Shown: positions 63,703 through 64,000 of the stretch, piece after piece | Layout: every line of letters begins with the position of its first letter | Position numbering within the stretch: the first letter of the stretch is position 1 | NCBI RefSeq assembly: GCF_026991495.1 | Contig: NZ_JALXBJ010000012.1 | Span: 20,264-84,263, forward strand | DNA from: Thermococcus sp. | GTDB taxonomy: Archaea > Methanobacteriota_B > Thermococci > Thermococcales > Thermococcaceae | DNA length: 64,000 bases | Direction: 5' to 3' | Notes under the pieces: model-generated | What the model saw: only the letters and a program-made list of their open reading frames with translations | What the model was told of the DNA's origin: nothing | Databases searched by the model: none | Translations under genes and position numbers: made by a program

Positions 63703-64000
63703 TCAGAAGGCCGCCTTGTGACGCTGGTGCTTGACCTCCCAGCTGAAGAACCTGTAAGCGACCCTCTTTGTGAGATCCTCTATGATGAACCACGCGAGGC
63801 AGTATACCCAGACAAAGGCCGTGTACTTCCAGCCTATAGCCGCGACTCCCCAGCCGTAGGCGGCTATCAGAGTTGCCAGCAACTTCGTCCCCACTGCACT
63901 CCACAGAAGCCACTTGCCTGGCATTATGCTCCAGAACGGCCCCCTCGTCCTCGTGACGAATATGGTTAGGTGACCCGCTACGGCCAGCTTCAGGAATATC
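63703..64000 (-). CDS. P-type H+-ATPase, C-terminal part
   Basis: Partial gene; the visible 98 residues are the last two or three membrane helices: LKLAVAGHLTIFVTRTRGPFWS, then LLWSAVGTKLLATLIAAYGW, then FVWVYCLAWFIIEDLTKRV, and a short basic tail. This matches the C-terminus of plasma-membrane-type H+-ATPases (type III P-type), found in some methanogens and Thermococcales. The catalytic domains and start lie beyond the window. Confidence 0.8.
   Translation of the reverse strand, partial: IFLKLAVAGHLTIFVTRTRGPFWSIMPGKWLLWSAVGTKLLATLIAAYGWGVAAIGWKYTAFVWVYCLAWFIIEDLTKRVAYRFFSWEVKHQRHKAAF

Noticed and set aside
1..64000. CRISPR array, insertion sequence or prophage
   Set aside because: No spaced direct repeats, transposase, integrase or phage structural genes seen; the intein is the only mobile-type element.

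Overview
The window is chromosomal DNA of a hyperthermophilic euryarchaeon of the order Thermococcales. A GC-rich Thermococcus is the best fit. The evidence is the gene content: SerK ADP-dependent serine kinase, AMP phosphorylase, the di-myo-inositol-phosphate synthesis pair, the NfeD-type protease with stomatin, FttA/aCPSF1, a CDC48-type AAA ATPase, a PIN-ATPase-KH protein carrying an intein, and L15e. Promoters have archaeal TATA boxes, ribosome binding sites are of GGTG/GAGGTG type, and GTG and TTG starts are frequent. Genes are tightly packed on both strands. No insertion sequence, prophage or CRISPR array was seen, and no gap exceeds about 210 bases. Where several starts were possible I chose the one with the best-spaced ribosome binding site.

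Layout. 1-4.7 kb: 5' part of rpl15e with a structured leader, a secreted protein, a PrsW protease, and two paralogous lipoproteins that share an unusual operator. 4.7-12.4 kb: a glycerol / glycerophosphodiester island (DUF1667 Fe-S protein, FAD oxidoreductase, GlpA-like dehydrogenase, GlpK, two overlapping GDPD phosphodiesterases, MFS transporter). 12.4-16.5 kb: a MntA-HepT toxin-antitoxin pair with a truncated toxin, an alpha/beta hydrolase and an ABC-2 exporter. 16.5-19.5 kb: a candidate C/D box sRNA and the two-subunit glycine decarboxylase. 19.6-27.4 kb: MinD, the intein-bearing PIN-ATPase-KH protein, AMP phosphorylase, and a second MinD coupled to a small membrane protein. 27.5-37.6 kb: rpiA, tRNA-Leu(CAG), Dph6, the DIP compatible-solute genes, a secreted papain-like protease, and the pyrF/PUA/FAD synthase cluster. 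37.6-41.7 kb: a cell-division and segregation cluster (RecA-like ATPase, ParA with a ribbon-helix-helix partner, FtsZ, a CdrS-like regulator) and the KEOPS subunit Cgi121. 41.7-53.6 kb: aminotransferase, SerK, a strong C/D box sRNA, NfeD protease/stomatin, pyrE, RqcH, pantoate kinase, DNA ligase and a second PrsW-like protease. 53.6-64 kb: FttA, proteasome beta, CDC48, an RNase H-fold protein, uridine phosphorylase, a threonine synthase-like enzyme, MEMO1, and the C-terminus of a P-type H+-ATPase.

How the genes work together. GDPDs release glycerol-3-phosphate from glycerophosphodiesters and GlpK makes it from glycerol. The GlpA-like enzyme, probably with its FAD and Fe-S partners, oxidises it to dihydroxyacetone phosphate. 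AMP phosphorylase, uridine phosphorylase and RpiA handle nucleoside-derived pentose phosphates, while PyrE and PyrF belong to UMP synthesis. Ino1 and IPCT-DIPPS make the heat and osmotic solute DIP. FttA, proteasome, CDC48 and RqcH handle RNA 3'-end formation and protein quality control.

The most unusual signals are: the identical 12-N7-12 inverted repeat at fixed distance from the TATA boxes of the two lipoprotein genes; a C/D box sRNA at 44194-44252 whose D' guide is complementary to the 5' end of 16S rRNA; an intein in a Walker A motif with both endonuclease acids replaced; the ParA/RHH/FtsZ/CdrS-like cluster; a HepT toxin missing its N-terminal half; and a 47-base exact repeat between the D1 and D2 P-loops of CDC48.
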